Notes: generated from the letters alone by a model not told the origin. DNA of 64,000 bases from Moniliella sp. 'wahieum' (GCA_003971905.1 RSEE01000007.1:620001-684000); one strand, 5' to 3'; counted from the first letter of the stretch, positions 28,711 through 40,605 are shown. Made by a program: numbers and translations.

Positions 28711-31002
28711 TCACACCATTGTCACACCATTCCCACTCCCCCACTCGTCCGGGCGCGTGCGGGCCCGCAGCGCACGCCCGAGGCTGTCTCTCGTCACGCC
28801 CGCCGGCAGGGTCTGGCCGTCGGCCAAGGCCTTCATCGATGCCTTAATGTAGTCCACCATCGGGTCCGCTTCGGGCTCGCGCGGCCGGTTGCCCATCCCC
28901 CCCGCGACGGGACGCACGTTCCAGTTGAACAGGTAGAAGCGCAAGAAGCCACTGCCCGGACCAAACTTTTGCTCGGTCAGGAACATGGGGTTGTCCATCA
29001 CCGTCAAGCAGTTCATCACATCGAACCCGGCCTGCACAGCGCCGCAAAACACACCCACAAACACACACATAAAACCTGGTCAGCGAACCCTTCTTATCCA
29101 CGGCATCCTCCCTCCCCCGCTACCCCCACCTGAGCCAGACTTACATTCTTGGCTACAATCGATACGTCCTGCACCAACTCGTTCAGTCGCGCTCGAATCT
29201 TCTTCTTGGATTCGGGCGACTCAAAGTCCCACTTGAGCACCCCCTCTTCGTCCTCCGCTTCAGTGGCGGACAAGGTGGTGGTGTTGGACAGCTGGTACGG
29301 TTCGGCGTCCTCGGGCACGGGCTTTACCTCGGGTGCAGTGGCATACGCCCAGGACGGCGGCGCTGCTGCGTTCCTGCCGACGCGGAGGTGGAAGCCGAGG
29401 CGAGGCCGACGCACCGGCGGCGGCATGGTCGTCAAACGCCACGTCCGTTGCATAGTAGAACAGGTAGGCAGCGTTCACAGCATCGTACTTGTCATTGTCC
29501 AGGATGGAGGACGGCAAGGAATAGAAACTGATCACGTCGGTAATCTTGCCCTGTTGTTCCACCACATAGGTCCAGGTGACTTGCTGGTGGCGGTGTCCGT
29601 TCCCGGCACCGTTCTTGCCATCGTTCTCACCCTCCCGTCCACGGCCCGAGAAGAGTAGGTGAGCCACCTCCTCGTCCCCAAAGCGCGGGGCCATGTCAAA
29701 TTTGCGCAGGTACCGGCGCAGCAGCTTGGCCACCTGACCAATATCTTTTTCTTCCATCTCGCGCCAGCCCGGAGTCGAGGTGATGGTGGGCAGGTCATAC
29801 CGCTTCACATACTGGTCGCGCGCCATGCCCTCGGGCACAGCGGCAAACCCAATGTCCAACAGTTTTTCCACCTGCAACGAGCGGTGGTAGTACCGTGCAC
29901 ATGACATGGGCGTCGGGATCACAATTCCGCCCGTGTAGATGGCTTGGAACACGCCCGTCAAGTGACATTGGCGCGTCACTTCTTTGATCAGCACGGGCGC
30001 CAAGCGCTTGGCGCGCAACTTTTTGTGCACGCACAAAAGTTGATCTCGGTCGAGCGGTACGAGACGTTGCGCACCCGGATCTCATGCGGGATACCCGCAA
30101 TGAACCCGACCAACTTGCCCGTCGACTTGACCCGCACACCCACGTGCCACGACTTGTGATAACCAGGATGCTTGAGCGCCCTGGCATGCGGCGCGCGCCA
30201 AATAGTTTACTAGGTCAGTCACATTTCCTGTTTCCCAGGGTGCCTACTCCTCCTTTGTAACGGCCAGGAACAAGGGAGAACAACGTACCAATGGAGAAAC
30301 TCGGGACTGTAGCGGAAGCGCAAACTCTCTTCTTCGTCCTCGGCATAGTTGCCATACAAGAGTTCATGCAGTTCCGCCAAGTCTTGCGAGTCATCAATGT
30401 CGACCTGCACCCATTCAAAGTCCGGTGGGAGGGGCAAGGGGGGGTGGAGATCTCCGACGCTGGCTGAGCCGGCTGGATCGGACCTTCTTCCTGGACAGCC
30501 AACGACTTGGCCACCGGCTGGGTCTTCCAAAACTTGTGTTCTTCAATCGCCTTGATCAGTTCCTCTTGCGACGACCCGGACGCCTGCTTGGCATCCAGAC
30601 GCGCCAACAACCCAGCCGCATTCTCCCGCGTCACTTGGGATGCCATGGCCGGGCCAAACCGAGCTGCAATCTGCGCCCGCACCAAGTCCAACACCGCATC
30701 CGTCCTCGCGCCCCCGGCCGAAGGCGCAGCACCAGCACCCGAAGCAGCACACCCGAACCCGACCCGCCTGCTTCGACAACAGCAGACTCGACATTCGCAC
30801 CGGCACCATCGGCCGCGGCTGCCTCGCGTTTCTTGGCCTTGGCACGTTCGCGCTTCTTCTTGTTCTTCTTGCTGGCCGCCGACGGGGCCGCGTCACCGGC
30901 CGCATCGGCATCGACGCCGGCATCGGCCGCGGCGGAAGCAGGGCGCGTGTCCGGGTCCGAGGCGCTGGGGAGGTGGGTAGGGTCGACAGGGGGGGTGCTC
31001 AT
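28711..31002 (-). CDS. NMT1: Glycylpeptide N-tetradecanoyltransferase (N-myristoyltransferase)
   Basis: Transfers myristate from myristoyl-CoA to N-terminal glycines of proteins such as Arf GTPases; essential in yeasts. The N-terminus from 31002 is acidic then Lys-rich ([17 protein letters not shown]), a ribosome-targeting-like segment. Conserved landmarks are HKFWKTQPV near 30535, [37 protein letters not shown], the signature [20 protein letters not shown] near 30040, [27 protein letters not shown], and [15 protein letters not shown] near 28940. Introns are 30181-30288 (GTACGT) and 29032-29144 (GTAAGT). One T is missing at about 30035, which would complete EINFLCVHK; further breaks lie near 30690, 30440 and 29400. 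Two oddities are that the usual KFGxGDG reads KFGPGSG, and that about 45 extra residues stand between the final strand and the C-terminal GVTMV. Confidence 0.93.
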
Positions 31003-31177
31003 GGGGCGGAAGGATGGTGGGAGCCGAGTGCGGAGTAGCGCGCGCCGAGCCGCAAGCCGCTCTGTTCCCGGCCGAGCGGCCCCGGATCATCGATCATCTT
31101 CCGGCGCTTGCTGAGGTAAGCACGATGGGGCGGCTGTGCCACGTCATATGTTCCACTGCACTCACTCTGGAGCCGCC

Positions 31178-31200
31178 TAGTCACTAGTCACTAGTCACTC
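31178..31200. repeat. Heptamer array, core ACTAGT
   Basis: Tandem CACTAGT units (about three) about 175 bp upstream of the NMT1 start codon. They have the same unit and spacing as at 12491 and 53281. Confidence 0.93.
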
Positions 31201-31395
31201 GATGATGGGGCGACTCTTCCCACGACATCCGGTGCACAGTGGGCATGAATTGGTGGGCGTCGGGCAAACGTTCCGACTATAGGGGGGCGGGGGGGAGGAG
31301 AGAAAAGAGGGGAGAGAAAAGGAAAGTCAAACGAGGAGAGAAGAGGCGAGGCCAAGTCGGGCAAAGGAAAAAAAAGAATGGTGACACGTGCGAGA

Positions 31396-31457
31396 TGACG
31401 ATGATCGATGATCTGTCGATGATCGACCATAAAGCTATCGCTTTTGAAGCTTGAAGC
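31396..31457. repeat. Mixed heptamer stretch, cores ATCGAT and AAGCTT
   Basis: GATGATCGATGATC, a diverged middle, then GAAGCTTGAAGCT. Two different cores of the same repeat design sit side by side. Confidence 0.75.
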
Positions 31458-31781
31458 TGGGTTAACCAGGAGCCGGTCCACCCAACGACAACGAGCTAGC
31501 AAGCGCAGCGGGAAAAAAGCTAGATTGGTAGACACCGTGACAACGCATGCCAACAAAACCATAACAACCAAAACCATAACAGAGACAGGACGGCTCGTGG
31601 CGTGGTGGGCTGGAAGGTCCGGAGGGTTCCTGTGATTCCACAGACTCCCGCCCCTGCCTTCCACCACGGGGAGGGGCAGGGCAGGTATGGTGGACCACAG
31701 ATGGAAATGCGAGAGGAGGAAATGACGAGGAGAAGGAGAGAGAGAGAGAGCATCCGAAGAGACGATGCGAAACAGCAGTGA

Positions 31782-34193
31782 TTAGTTTTGCTCTTGACCT
31801 TTGTTCCAGCTGGAGATGTCGCATTGAGGCTGGTGGTTGCCAATCTGGGCCGAAGCGTAAGCGCGCGCTTTGGGCACCGCCCGCGTGGGGCTCCCAGGGT
31901 TTTTGGACAGAGTGGCACTGCATCCATCTGGGTTGAGTCGGTTGCGCGGCCAATCGGCACCATACCCGCCCTGGCCGCCACCCCAGAGGGTATAGTTGGG
32001 ATTGGTGTAGGCTTCGAGGTGGCGATTGATGTAGGCTGCGGTGGGGTAGTCGGGTGGGTCGCACCCAATGTTGGTCTTGCCTGCCGGCTGGTACACGCGA
32101 ACAAAATCAATCTCCATTGTCGAGGGCCACACCAAGTCTTTCCAAGACGGCGTGCCAAAGTTTTGCGAAATGCCCACGTTGGCGAGAATGTACATGGGTT
32201 CGGGTGGGACGGGCCGTGAGGAAATTTGAGACACTGGGTCGGGAGCCAGTTGTTCGGGAGTCAGGCGCCAAGCGGGCTTCCCACTGGCTTCCCACTGGAT
32301 GTACCCGCCGTGACCGGGTTGGTACTCGACCGCATACTCGGTAAAGATACCGGTCGAATTGTCGGGCAAGGCAAGAATTGGACGCCTTGCTGGTCTGTCG
32401 GCGTCACGCCCGACATGCTCTGCTGTGTGATTTCACCGTGTACGAGTTAGCGATCGCATGCGGGTTGAGTAGCATGGGCGGGGCCATAGGACGGTAATAG
32501 GCACTATTCACAAAAACAAAGCACACAGCAAATGTCCCACGTCAGTCGCACTGGCATGGCAAGGTGTACAGACAAGCAAGAACAAGCAAGCAAGAACGAA
32601 GAAAGAGACGTACTTGTACGGAGCAAATTGCCCCGACTGCGAGACGGTCATTCCCTCTTGCGAGTTGACCTGGGCCTCAAACAGATCAATCTCCGGTGCC
32701 ATTCGACCGGCATAGGAGCCGTTGGGGAACTGCGGCCCCGGATGGTCGTCGCCTGGACAGGTGCACGCCGACAGACGCTGGCCCGGGAGGAACGAAAGGG
32801 ACTTGGTCAAGTGCTTCTGGTTGAAGCCACAGTTGCCCAACTTGGTCGTGTCGGGCAACAAGGTGACGGGATCGGTCTGGTTGGGCAAGGTGCCAACGTC
32901 ACACGCGTCGTAACTGTATGGCCAGGTGCCTTCGAGCGTGGCGCCGTACCCGGCGCGTCCCAGGTTGCCCATCAGCCATACCGCAGGCCAGAGACCGGCT
33001 ACCTTGGCCTTGCCCGGTAGCCGGACACTGACGACCAGCACGCCGCCCGTAAAGCAAAACTTGTTCCACGATTGGATCATGCCGCCACGAAAGTTGAGGT
33101 TGTGTTCCGGGTGTTGGCTCAGGGTGAGCTGCAACGCGCCATTGGCGGTAGTGACCCCAGCAGGGTCGTACCACTCGTAGTTGTTGGTGGCCCAGTAGTG
33201 CAGGTCGACCGCTTCCCAAAATGCGTCATCGCCCGGGTAAAAGCTACGGCCCGGGGTATTGAACTCGTCGGAAAAGACGAGGTTCATCGTGCCTGAACCG
33301 ACGGCGGCAGGACGCGTGTAGGCGTCCTGAGGCGTGTCGGGATCGATCAAGGTGGTGCGCACGCCTGGAATGCTAGACACTTGGCCCGAGCCATTGGTAC
33401 CGCCGGGACCAAAGCCGCCGAGCGAGTCGTGCTTCGTAGAGAAGGCGGTAAAGATGGGGTAGCCAGCAAACAGCATCAGCAGCGCACCAATCAGGATGAG
33501 CATGGTGGCAATGTTGAGCGCGCCTCGGGCGCTAATGCCTTGGCCCTTGCCACCCTTCTTGTCGTCGTTAGGACCAATGCGGTGCAGTTCGTCATCCAGG
33601 TCACCCAGCTCATTGTAGTACATCGCGTTGAGCTGCATGTTGGATCTACCAAGCCGTACCGCGACGCCGATTCCGGTGCGACTGTGCCTTCCTGTGAAGA
33701 AGTGGAGACAACAGTTGTGTGGGAAGGGGTGGCCGACTGCGACGATGCGCCGGCGAGGCGCGTGTGTGGATGCCCAGCCCATGTGCGGCTGAGTCGGGAG
33801 AGAGGAAAGAGGCGCCTGCAGAGAACTGAGAGAGGGAGGTAGGCATCTCGGGGGTCAGGCCCTTCCGACTCGAGTCGGCCTGCGACGGGAAGGTGGCCAG
33901 ACCGGCCCAGCTATCAGAAGGGGAAGCATAGCCGTCCGTTGTCCATCAGAGAGTCTTGCCCGACACTCTGATGGGGAGGCAATGTCGGCGTCGACAGCCC
34001 AGGCAGAGCGCTTGCGGGTGTGCTGCTGTTGCTGCTGGGTGCCCTCGGGACCGGCGGTGGAGGTGGAGAAGGAGGTGGCATGCCGCGGGGCGGGGGTGCT
34101 GGTGTGCTGGGGGGATTGCTGCTGGTAGAGAGCGTGAACATAGGGCTCGTAGGAGCCCTCGTCGTACGCCTGGGGATCTGGCGGCGGGTTCAT
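31782..34193 (-). CDS. KRE6: Kre6/Skn1-type beta-glucan synthesis protein (GH16-like)
   Basis: Type II membrane glycoprotein of the SKN1/KRE6 family (PF03935) needed for cell-wall beta-1,6-glucan. The cytosolic N-terminus is Pro/Gln/Ser-rich (starts MNPPPDPQAYDEGSYEPYVH at 34193). It is followed by one membrane helix (IATMLILIGALLMLFAGYPI near 33480) and a luminal GH16-fold domain: NLVFSDEFNTPGRSF, DLHYWATNNYEWYDP, MIQSWNKFCFTGG, LPGKAKVAGLWPAVWLMGNL, the catalytic-type PEIDLFEAQV near 32690 and SQSGQFAPYN. The C-terminus has PMYILANVGISQNFG, MEIDFVRVYQ, IGCDPPDYPT and NPNYTLWGG. One intron, 32504-32613 (GTACGT...TAG), splits PY|N in phase. Frame breaks occur in the N-terminal tail (around 33850 and 33740) and near 32390. 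KRE6 and SKN1 are not distinguishable here; the symbol names the family. Confidence 0.88.
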
Positions 34194-35079
34194 GGCGGCG
34201 GGAGAAGGCTGGACGAGGCGACCCGGAAACGCTGACGTTCAGAAGAGAGGTGGGGGGAACGGAAGGAGGCAGGAGGCTGGAAGGGCCAGTCCGATCTCAG
34301 AAGCCCAGCGGTCAACCACCGAGCTGTGCTGTGCAGGCTGTTCGCACGCGCTATCGCTGTCCACTGCTGCGTCCTGCTGCGTCCCCAACGCCTGCCACCC
34401 GCGGCTCGTTGAGGGCACACTCGGTACGTCCTCTGACTAGCACCATGCACGCCCAGCGCCACGTACTTACTGCTGGACCGAGCTGAGGTACTGAGCAACA
34501 TCTCTGAGTGCCTCCGACCCCCCGCCGCACCACTCCAGCGGCGCCAGCGCCCAGCCCGTCTGCGGACGCAAACCGAACACCATGCCTGAAACAGCCACGC
34601 AGGCGGCGGGTGTGGACAAAAGCACACTTGCTCTGTCCGGCCCGTCCCTCGCGTCGCAGAGCTCAGGCGCCCAAGTTTCAAGCCTTGAACAGCTCCAAGA
34701 CCTTGCTGGTGTGGGCGGGCGGCGGGGGAGACAGGCCCAGTGCCCGCGTGAGCCAGCGAACACCCTGGCTGCCGGGGCGTTTGCCAGGCTCAGCGCGCTC
34801 AGCTGGGCCTGAGGCTCGCCTCAGCCTCAGAGCGCCCAGGCGCTCAGACCGGCACTTGCCACCGACAACTGGCGGGGAGCCAGGTCTCACATCTCACCTG
34901 CTCACTGGTCGGCGCATTGGCTAGTGGCGGGTGCAACAGGGAGCGACTTGGCGTGGAGAGCAAGGGGCGGTACACGGGTTGCACCGTGCTTCTCCCCGCC
35001 CTGGCCAATTGTCGGTGGTCGATCCTCCTGGGCACCGCCAACACCCCTCCACACTTCGATTGACCACCCACAGCATCGA

Positions 35080-35104
35080 TCTTGAGCTTGAAGCTTGAAG
35101 CTTT
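35080..35104. repeat. Heptamer array, core AAGCTT
   Basis: TTGAGCTTGAAGCTTGAAGC followed by TTTTG: two exact and two near copies of GAAGCTT at 7-bp spacing. Confidence 0.88.
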
Positions 35105-35261
35105 TGACCTACTAGCTAGCTTTACTTGTGGGTTGAAGCTGTTGAAGCGCTGGCGCGATGGCCAAGTGGTCTGGCTTTTGGGTGGCTGTGTGGGGGGACA
35201 ATGCTGGCACAATGCCGGTAACAATGCTGGCAAAACTGGGCGAATGGGACCGCGTCCTGAG

Positions 35262-35372
35262 TGATCGATCTAGTGATCGGAGTTGTTGACGAGTTGGGCT
35301 TCTTTTCGTAGCACTGATGATCGATGATCGATGAACACGGATGTTGATCGATGATCAAGGATGCATGATGCG
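35262..35372. repeat. Mixed heptamer stretch, cores ATCGAT and ATGCAT
   Basis: Scattered AGTGATCG and a tandem GATCGAT array near 35318-35333 (GATGATCGATGATCGATG), then GATCGATGATCAAGGATGCA. Unit changes are visible over about 100 bp. Confidence 0.8.
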
Positions 35373-36192
35373 TGACGCCCACACCAGCCTCTGTTCGTCT
35401 CCTGCGTCCTCTTCCTGTGCCTGCAGGCTGGGCGGAGCACTAGCGGAGCTGCTCCATGCTTGGAGTTCACCCGGGTACACTGCCGCCATGCACATCTGCC
35501 TGCGCCCCCCTGGTGTGCGCCGGCGTGGCCGGCTGTTCTCTTGCACCGACAGCAGGCGGCCAGCAGAGCAGTCCAGACGGCGCGCCTGGTGCTCGCGCTC
35601 GCACGCTTCGCTCCCGCGTTCTGAATCTGAGAAGGCTAAGATCTGCCTCTCAGATCTAACGCGTAACGTTCAACCATCCAAATATTCTGGTTCCAGGATC
35701 GTTCGAATGCCGACAACGCCGATGAACTTGACCGGCGAACATGCTGTACGGACTGGTTGTTTACGCCGTTTACGCGGTTACGCTGCATGTGAGAAGCTTG
35801 AAGACTTTTGGAATTCTGGACGCTGCAACTGAGAGTTGGACACGTGTATTGTCCAGCCCTGTACCTGACTAAATCGATTCCATGACCGGATCGGCGCATG
35901 ATGCGCACCATGCGCCCAAGGACTGGGAGGACTTGGAGGTCAGATATACGAGCACGTGACCAGGCGTAGCCTTATTAGGCCTTAGGTGGTCCTGGCGTCT
36001 ATCGTCATGCATGACACCATCCGTCAGCGCGTCAGCTGCGATACTAGTTATCGATTATCGCCGATAGCTACCCTATACGACCCCTCTACCATCTCCTCGT
36101 CGCACACATCCATTCTACTAACCACATTGCTCGTTACCAGTGAGGTGTTACCACCGACGTTTAACACGTTTAACGCCGCTTGGACCACTCAA

Positions 36193-36215
36193 CTGTGAAC
36201 TAATTTAGTTCACAG
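36193..36215. other. Perfect hairpin at the acyl-CoA dehydrogenase stop codon
   Basis: Arms CTGTGAACTA and TAGTTCACAG separated by ATT. The right arm overlaps the complement of the stop codon, so the mRNA would carry a 10-bp stem right at the end of the coding sequence. Confidence 0.85.
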
Positions 36216-37635
36216 GTGAGGCTTGACGCCGGCCTTGGCGAGGAGAGCGCGGGTGCGCGCGGCCAACGCTTCTGCTCTGCCACCAGCGCTGGCGCACGGC
36301 GTAATTCGATCCGGCCCAGTTGGTGCAGATGCACCTCGTCCGGCCCGTCCGCGTAGCGCAGGGTACGCAACCCAGCCCAGAGCGTGCTGAGGGGCGTGTC
36401 CTGGCTGATGCCCTCGGCGCCATACGCCTGCATCGCACGGTCACAACCGCCAGCGCGGTCCGCACGACGGCGACTTTGCTCATACCAATGTCACGCAGCG
36501 CTTTGGCATCGCCCGTATCAATGCGGTGAGCCGCCATGAGGACCAACAAGCGTGCCTGCTCATTTCCATCCGGCTCTGGGCTATGAGCGAGATGATGGTG
36601 CCATGATCCGCACAGTCGCTTGCCAAACGCTCGCTTCTTCTCGTCCGTCGCGCGCAACAGCATCAGGTCCAGCGCCCCTCGGCCGCGCCAATTGACCGCA
36701 TGCAGGGGGATCCGGCCCGGGTCCCAGACGACCTTGCACCACCTCAAATCCCCGGCCCCAACCAAGGACAATGTTCTCCTTGGGCACACGCACCCGGTCA
36801 TACACCACTTCCTGTGACCTTCCGGTGCATCATCGTACCCAGCACTTTCATCGCCCGCACCACCTTGACGCCCTGCGTCGGCAGGAACCAATACGAGCGA
36901 CTGCTGCCGGTGCCGGTTGGGGTTGTTGGCATCCGACTTGCCCATGACCAAGTGAATCGCACAGCGCGGGTCCCCGCGCCTGAAATGTACCACTTGCGAC
37001 CGCTCACCACCACCTCGTCACCTCGACTGTCAGCGAAGTTCAATGTTGGTCGCATCCGACGAAGCGACACCAGGCTCGGTCATGGAAAAGGCACTGCGAA
37101 TCTTGCCCCCAACAGGGGCTGAAGCCAACGCTCTTGCTGTGCCGGCGTACCATATTTCGCCAGCACCTCTGTCACACCAATTCCCAAGTCAGCAAATCGT
37201 GAGAAAAAGACAAACAACAAGGGGGAGAGGGTAAATAATACGCACCCATGTTGCTGTGTCACAGGGCAGAGCAGTTGAACACCTCGGAAGCCAGATGGCC
37301 TCCGCGGCCCATCAGTTCGGCCATGACGGCATACTCTAGAATGGAGAGGTTGGTGCCGTGGAGTGGGTACTTGGACTTCGCAGGAACAGGTTCCATAGGC
37401 CCTCGGCCTTGGCTTTGGCCTTGAGTTCTTCTGTAATGGCAGGGTAGCTGCTAAAGCGCTTGGCTGGGTCCAGGGGCATCTGCGCTTGGAACACAGCCTC
37501 TGCGGGGTAGACGTGCTCCTCTAGGAAGGCAATCAGCTTGCGCAGCACCTCTTTCCCGTGTGGGGTGAACCGGTCGGCGATGAGAGCCCAGGCAGAGGGA
37601 TTGATGTACCGTTCAATGGGATGGGGGGTCGACAT
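36210..37635 (-). CDS. Acyl-CoA dehydrogenase (ACAD10/11-like)
   Basis: FAD enzyme introducing the alpha-beta double bond in acyl-CoA thioesters. The start at 37635 gives [20 protein letters not shown], then [14 protein letters not shown] and EGLWNLFLR. Next come [59 protein letters not shown] (FAD/substrate segment), [23 protein letters not shown] and [20 protein letters not shown]. The C-terminal helices include [66 protein letters not shown] and a final [11 protein letters not shown]. The C-terminal PHL could be a weak peroxisomal PTS1-type signal; mitochondrial placement is the alternative. One intron is 37167-37245 (GTGCGT donor). Frame breaks occur near 37390, 37050, 36972 (needs one G), 36780 and 36290. 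Confidence 0.88.
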
Positions 37636-38538
37636 GGTTGGCCGTGCGCAACAGGGGAGGATAGAAGCAAGAGGTGATGGGAGAAAAGGGGGAAGGGGAG
37701 GGGGGTGGGGTTGGGGAGCAAGGTAGGGTAAATGAAAGCGGGGTTAGGGGCTTCGTTGCGGCCGGTGGCGGGGAAAGGGTGTAGCGGTTGGAGTGGGCCA
37801 CTGCGCTGAGCTGGAGCGCTCAAGCCAAGACGGTGTCTTCGAAAGGGCAGTTGCGTCCATTTGGTTGGGCCGAGCGGGTCACCGGGCGCCGGTCAACCGG
37901 CTCGGCTGCAGCCGGCCAATGTTTCAAGGTTGTATTCTATGTGCTGCCAGTTGCCCATTGCCCCTGTTTGGCCCCAGTCGAATCAACCGGCATCTGCAAC
38001 CTCCACCTAAGCGGCGGACCCAACACTCAACCGTATGTAATAGGTCCCCATCCCTGCTTAACAACACTCCCCCCCCCAGCCCGTTTTGTACACTCATTGT
38101 CGTCTCGCCAAACCGCAAAACGATTGTCACATAAAAGTAAGCCCACCCCAATAGACCATCTCTTTTACCCTCTTCGCACATCCAAGAGCTGTAGGTGACG
38201 CCAATAATACGCCGCTTTTCTCGCATTTCCCCCCTTTGCCGGAAAAAGAATGAGCCACAGGGAGAAGACACAGACAAAAGATCGACCGCCACTGAGATCC
38301 GGCCAGTCTCCGGCCAGTCTCCCAATTAATCCTTCCTATTAGGAAGGGAGGTTTATTAGCCTTTTATTGCTGGCACTGGGACACCCGCATTACCGATACT
38401 CAATAATGCGAGAGAAGAGTAGAACGAAAGAAGACTAACGATAGAAACGGGACAGCCCTATCTCCTTCCTCCATTGCTGTCCAAGGCCGAGGACTAAAGA
38501 GACAATATGCCTCATCTGTGCGTCCACATAGAAATGCG
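37636..38538. other. Intergenic region
   Basis: This is promoter side of the acyl-CoA dehydrogenase and 3' side of the F-BAR gene. An 11-bp direct repeat (GGCCAGTCTCC twice) lies near 38302-38323. A short inverted repeat (CCTTCCTA/TTAGGAAGG) lies near 38331-38347. No gene was seen. Confidence 0.5.
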
Positions 38539-40151
38539 TTACGTACCACTCCCATGAAAAGCAGAAGGAAAGTATCGTTGAGGGGTAAGAAGATCCCGTG
38601 ATTTTGTGGCTTCGTCGGCCTGTTGGTTCATCAAGTTCTCCTCGTGGTATAGTGACGCGATCTGCTCGGGACCCTTCTCTTCCTCCGAGCGACGCGAGCA
38701 AGAGAATAAGGTAACGGCATGGCCAGCATCTGATGGTGATCCGACGTGGCTACCCTCACGTGACTTTTTCAGGATTGAGGGCAAACGAGACGAGTCCCTC
38801 CCTCTGGAGACCAGAATGGGAGATACAAAGCTGTCAATGGGGGGTTGAAAAGAATGGGTCGGTGCGCGCAACTGAGGTGGGGTATCGATGGGTGGCAAGG
38901 ACACCACGGGTGAAATGGGAGTTGGGTTGTACGGATCCCCCCGTTCATCAGAGATCGGGGAAGGGGGGAGGGGTGGCACGATCCTCTGCCTTCTCTCTTG
39001 GGTGGAAGAAATGATTTCGCCCTTCCTTTCCACTTGCGGCGTTCTTCCAAGGCGACAGAAGAAGAATCTGATTGATTTTCTGCGCTTTTCTTGCGCTGCG
39101 CAAGGCATGGAGAAGCCAGGCTTGATTGGTGCCAGCTCGGAGGTGGCACGTTTCCGAAGGGGCCTTCCGCGAAGCCGGGATCAGATGAGGACGGTGGTTG
39201 GAGGGTGTGAGAACGAGAAATAGTATACTGATCTGATCCGTCCGCGGTGGGGCTCAGCGTCGGTGGGAATAACGTTGACCTATCCGATCCTCAACGAGTG
39301 CCTGTGATGGGAGTAAAAGCCCCCGTTGCTGCTCTGAGAAGAAAGGGGGAGGGATGACCCAACATGCGGGGGTGACAGAAGGGACGCGACATAAGAGAAG
39401 ACATGGGCGCAGAAACACGAGTTTGGGCAAAGTGTGCCATCGCGGCATCAATGTTAAACGCTAGGGCCCCTTTGCGAGCTGTGTCAGCAATGCCAATGAG
39501 CTGTTGGCCCAAATTGATCCCATCGGTGTGGAACTTGGTCATCACATTCTTCAACACCAACAGACGCTCCGCATCCGCCGTTTGAGCTACGGAAAATGCC
39601 GCACTTGCTTCTCGCCTCCATTGGGACACTACCTTGTCGCGATCGTGCTGCAACAGAGCGACTCGTCGAGAGGACAGGCGGCGTACCTGGAAGGACGCAG
39701 CACCCAAATTCTTAGTCTCTCGAACGAGGCTGGCTTCGATCAGATTCAAAGCCCGTGCTGTATCGTGCAATCGGTCTTCATGAGGCGCAAGCTGCGCCCA
39801 CGCCCCCTCGTCGGGGGCTTTGCAGAGAGAACGTTGACATGCCTCACTCTCGAGCGACCGTGCGGTATAAAGTTGTGACACGGTGATCAGCTCTGAGGCC
39901 AACATGTCGAGCACAGGCTGCAACCCGCGCGGGACCGAGCTCTGATCAGAGAAGAACGGTTGCTCGCCAAGCTCGGCCAGGGCGGTAGCATGGGCTCGGT
40001 CGAGAGCGGCTCGCTTCAAAAAGTACTCGCCCAGCTCATCCCCTAGTGCAATGGCGTCGCGGAAGCGTTGCTGTAGCAGTTGCGTCGCCATTCTGGGGTC
40101 GCCGTTGCTGAGCGATTCAGCATAAAGCAGCGGTGCTGATTTGGTCGTCAT
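38539..40151 (-). CDS. F-BAR (FCH) domain protein, Pro/Ser-rich C-terminus
   Basis: Membrane-curving adaptor by fold. Read from the ATG at 40151, the N-terminal ~270 residues fit an F-BAR domain: RFRDAIALGDELGEYFLKRA and LDRAHATALAELGE form the FCH core. They are followed by long helices (LASELITVSQLYTARSLESE, APHEDRLHDTARALNLIEAS, VRRLSSRRVALLQHDRDKV and LLVLKNVMTKFHTDGINLG). After about 39290 the frame changes and a Pro/Ser-rich tail follows (SPTADGSDQYT, then PPLPPSPISDERGDPYNPTP and SRLPSILKKSREGS). I see no SH3, RhoGAP or kinase domain. The boundary of the tail and the 38539 stop are uncertain. Members of this family act in endocytosis or cytokinesis; which role applies here cannot be told. 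Confidence 0.6.
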
Positions 40152-40605
40152 GGCAAGCAACCGTGTGGTGGGATGGCGAAAGAAGTGGCGCACAGGCACC
40201 ACCGGAGCTGGGTGGTTGCCTTGTATATACTTACTCATGTGTGTGGGGCAAAGCAGGGCGGGACACTTCTCTCCGAGAAAGCGGCCAATGACCAATCTGA
40301 GATTATTCATCGGTGACGCTTGAAGCTAACTTGGAAGCCGAAAGGGGCATCCCCTTCGCCCGCCCCTTCCCATCTACAGCCCTACTACCAGTTGTCGTTC
40401 CAATCCATCTGTTCATAATTGGATGGCAGGAGGAATGACCGATTTTGTGCATAAGCGTAGAACATGTCTCTCTCTTTCTCTCTCTAATGAACGTGAACAA
40501 TTTGAGGCCTATACACGTGCCCCCGCATTGCCATATTATCATAGTAGTTCGTACCACATGTTTTTTGAGGGATGGATAGAAGTACACCAACGACAGCAGG
40601 GCGCC
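40152..40605. other. Intergenic region between F-BAR start and PAF1 end
   Basis: About 450 bp with a short CT/TA-rich stretch near 40470. It should hold the F-BAR promoter and the PAF1 3' end. Nothing else was recognised. Confidence 0.5.

Larger units (their letters stand above)
31003..31781. other. Intergenic region between NMT1 start and KRE6-like end
   Basis: This holds the NMT1 promoter and the KRE6-like 3' flank. It includes a CACTAGT array (31178-31200), a ~100-bp nearly pure purine strand (31280-31378) and a mixed GATCGAT/GAAGCTT heptamer stretch (31396-31457). Confidence 0.55.
34194..36209. other. Intergenic region between KRE6-like start and the acyl-CoA dehydrogenase
   Basis: No conserved ORF. 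It contains heptamer arrays at 35080-35104 and 35262-35372. A perfect 10-bp inverted repeat with 3-nt loop (36193-36215) overlaps the stop of the next gene. Confidence 0.5.
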
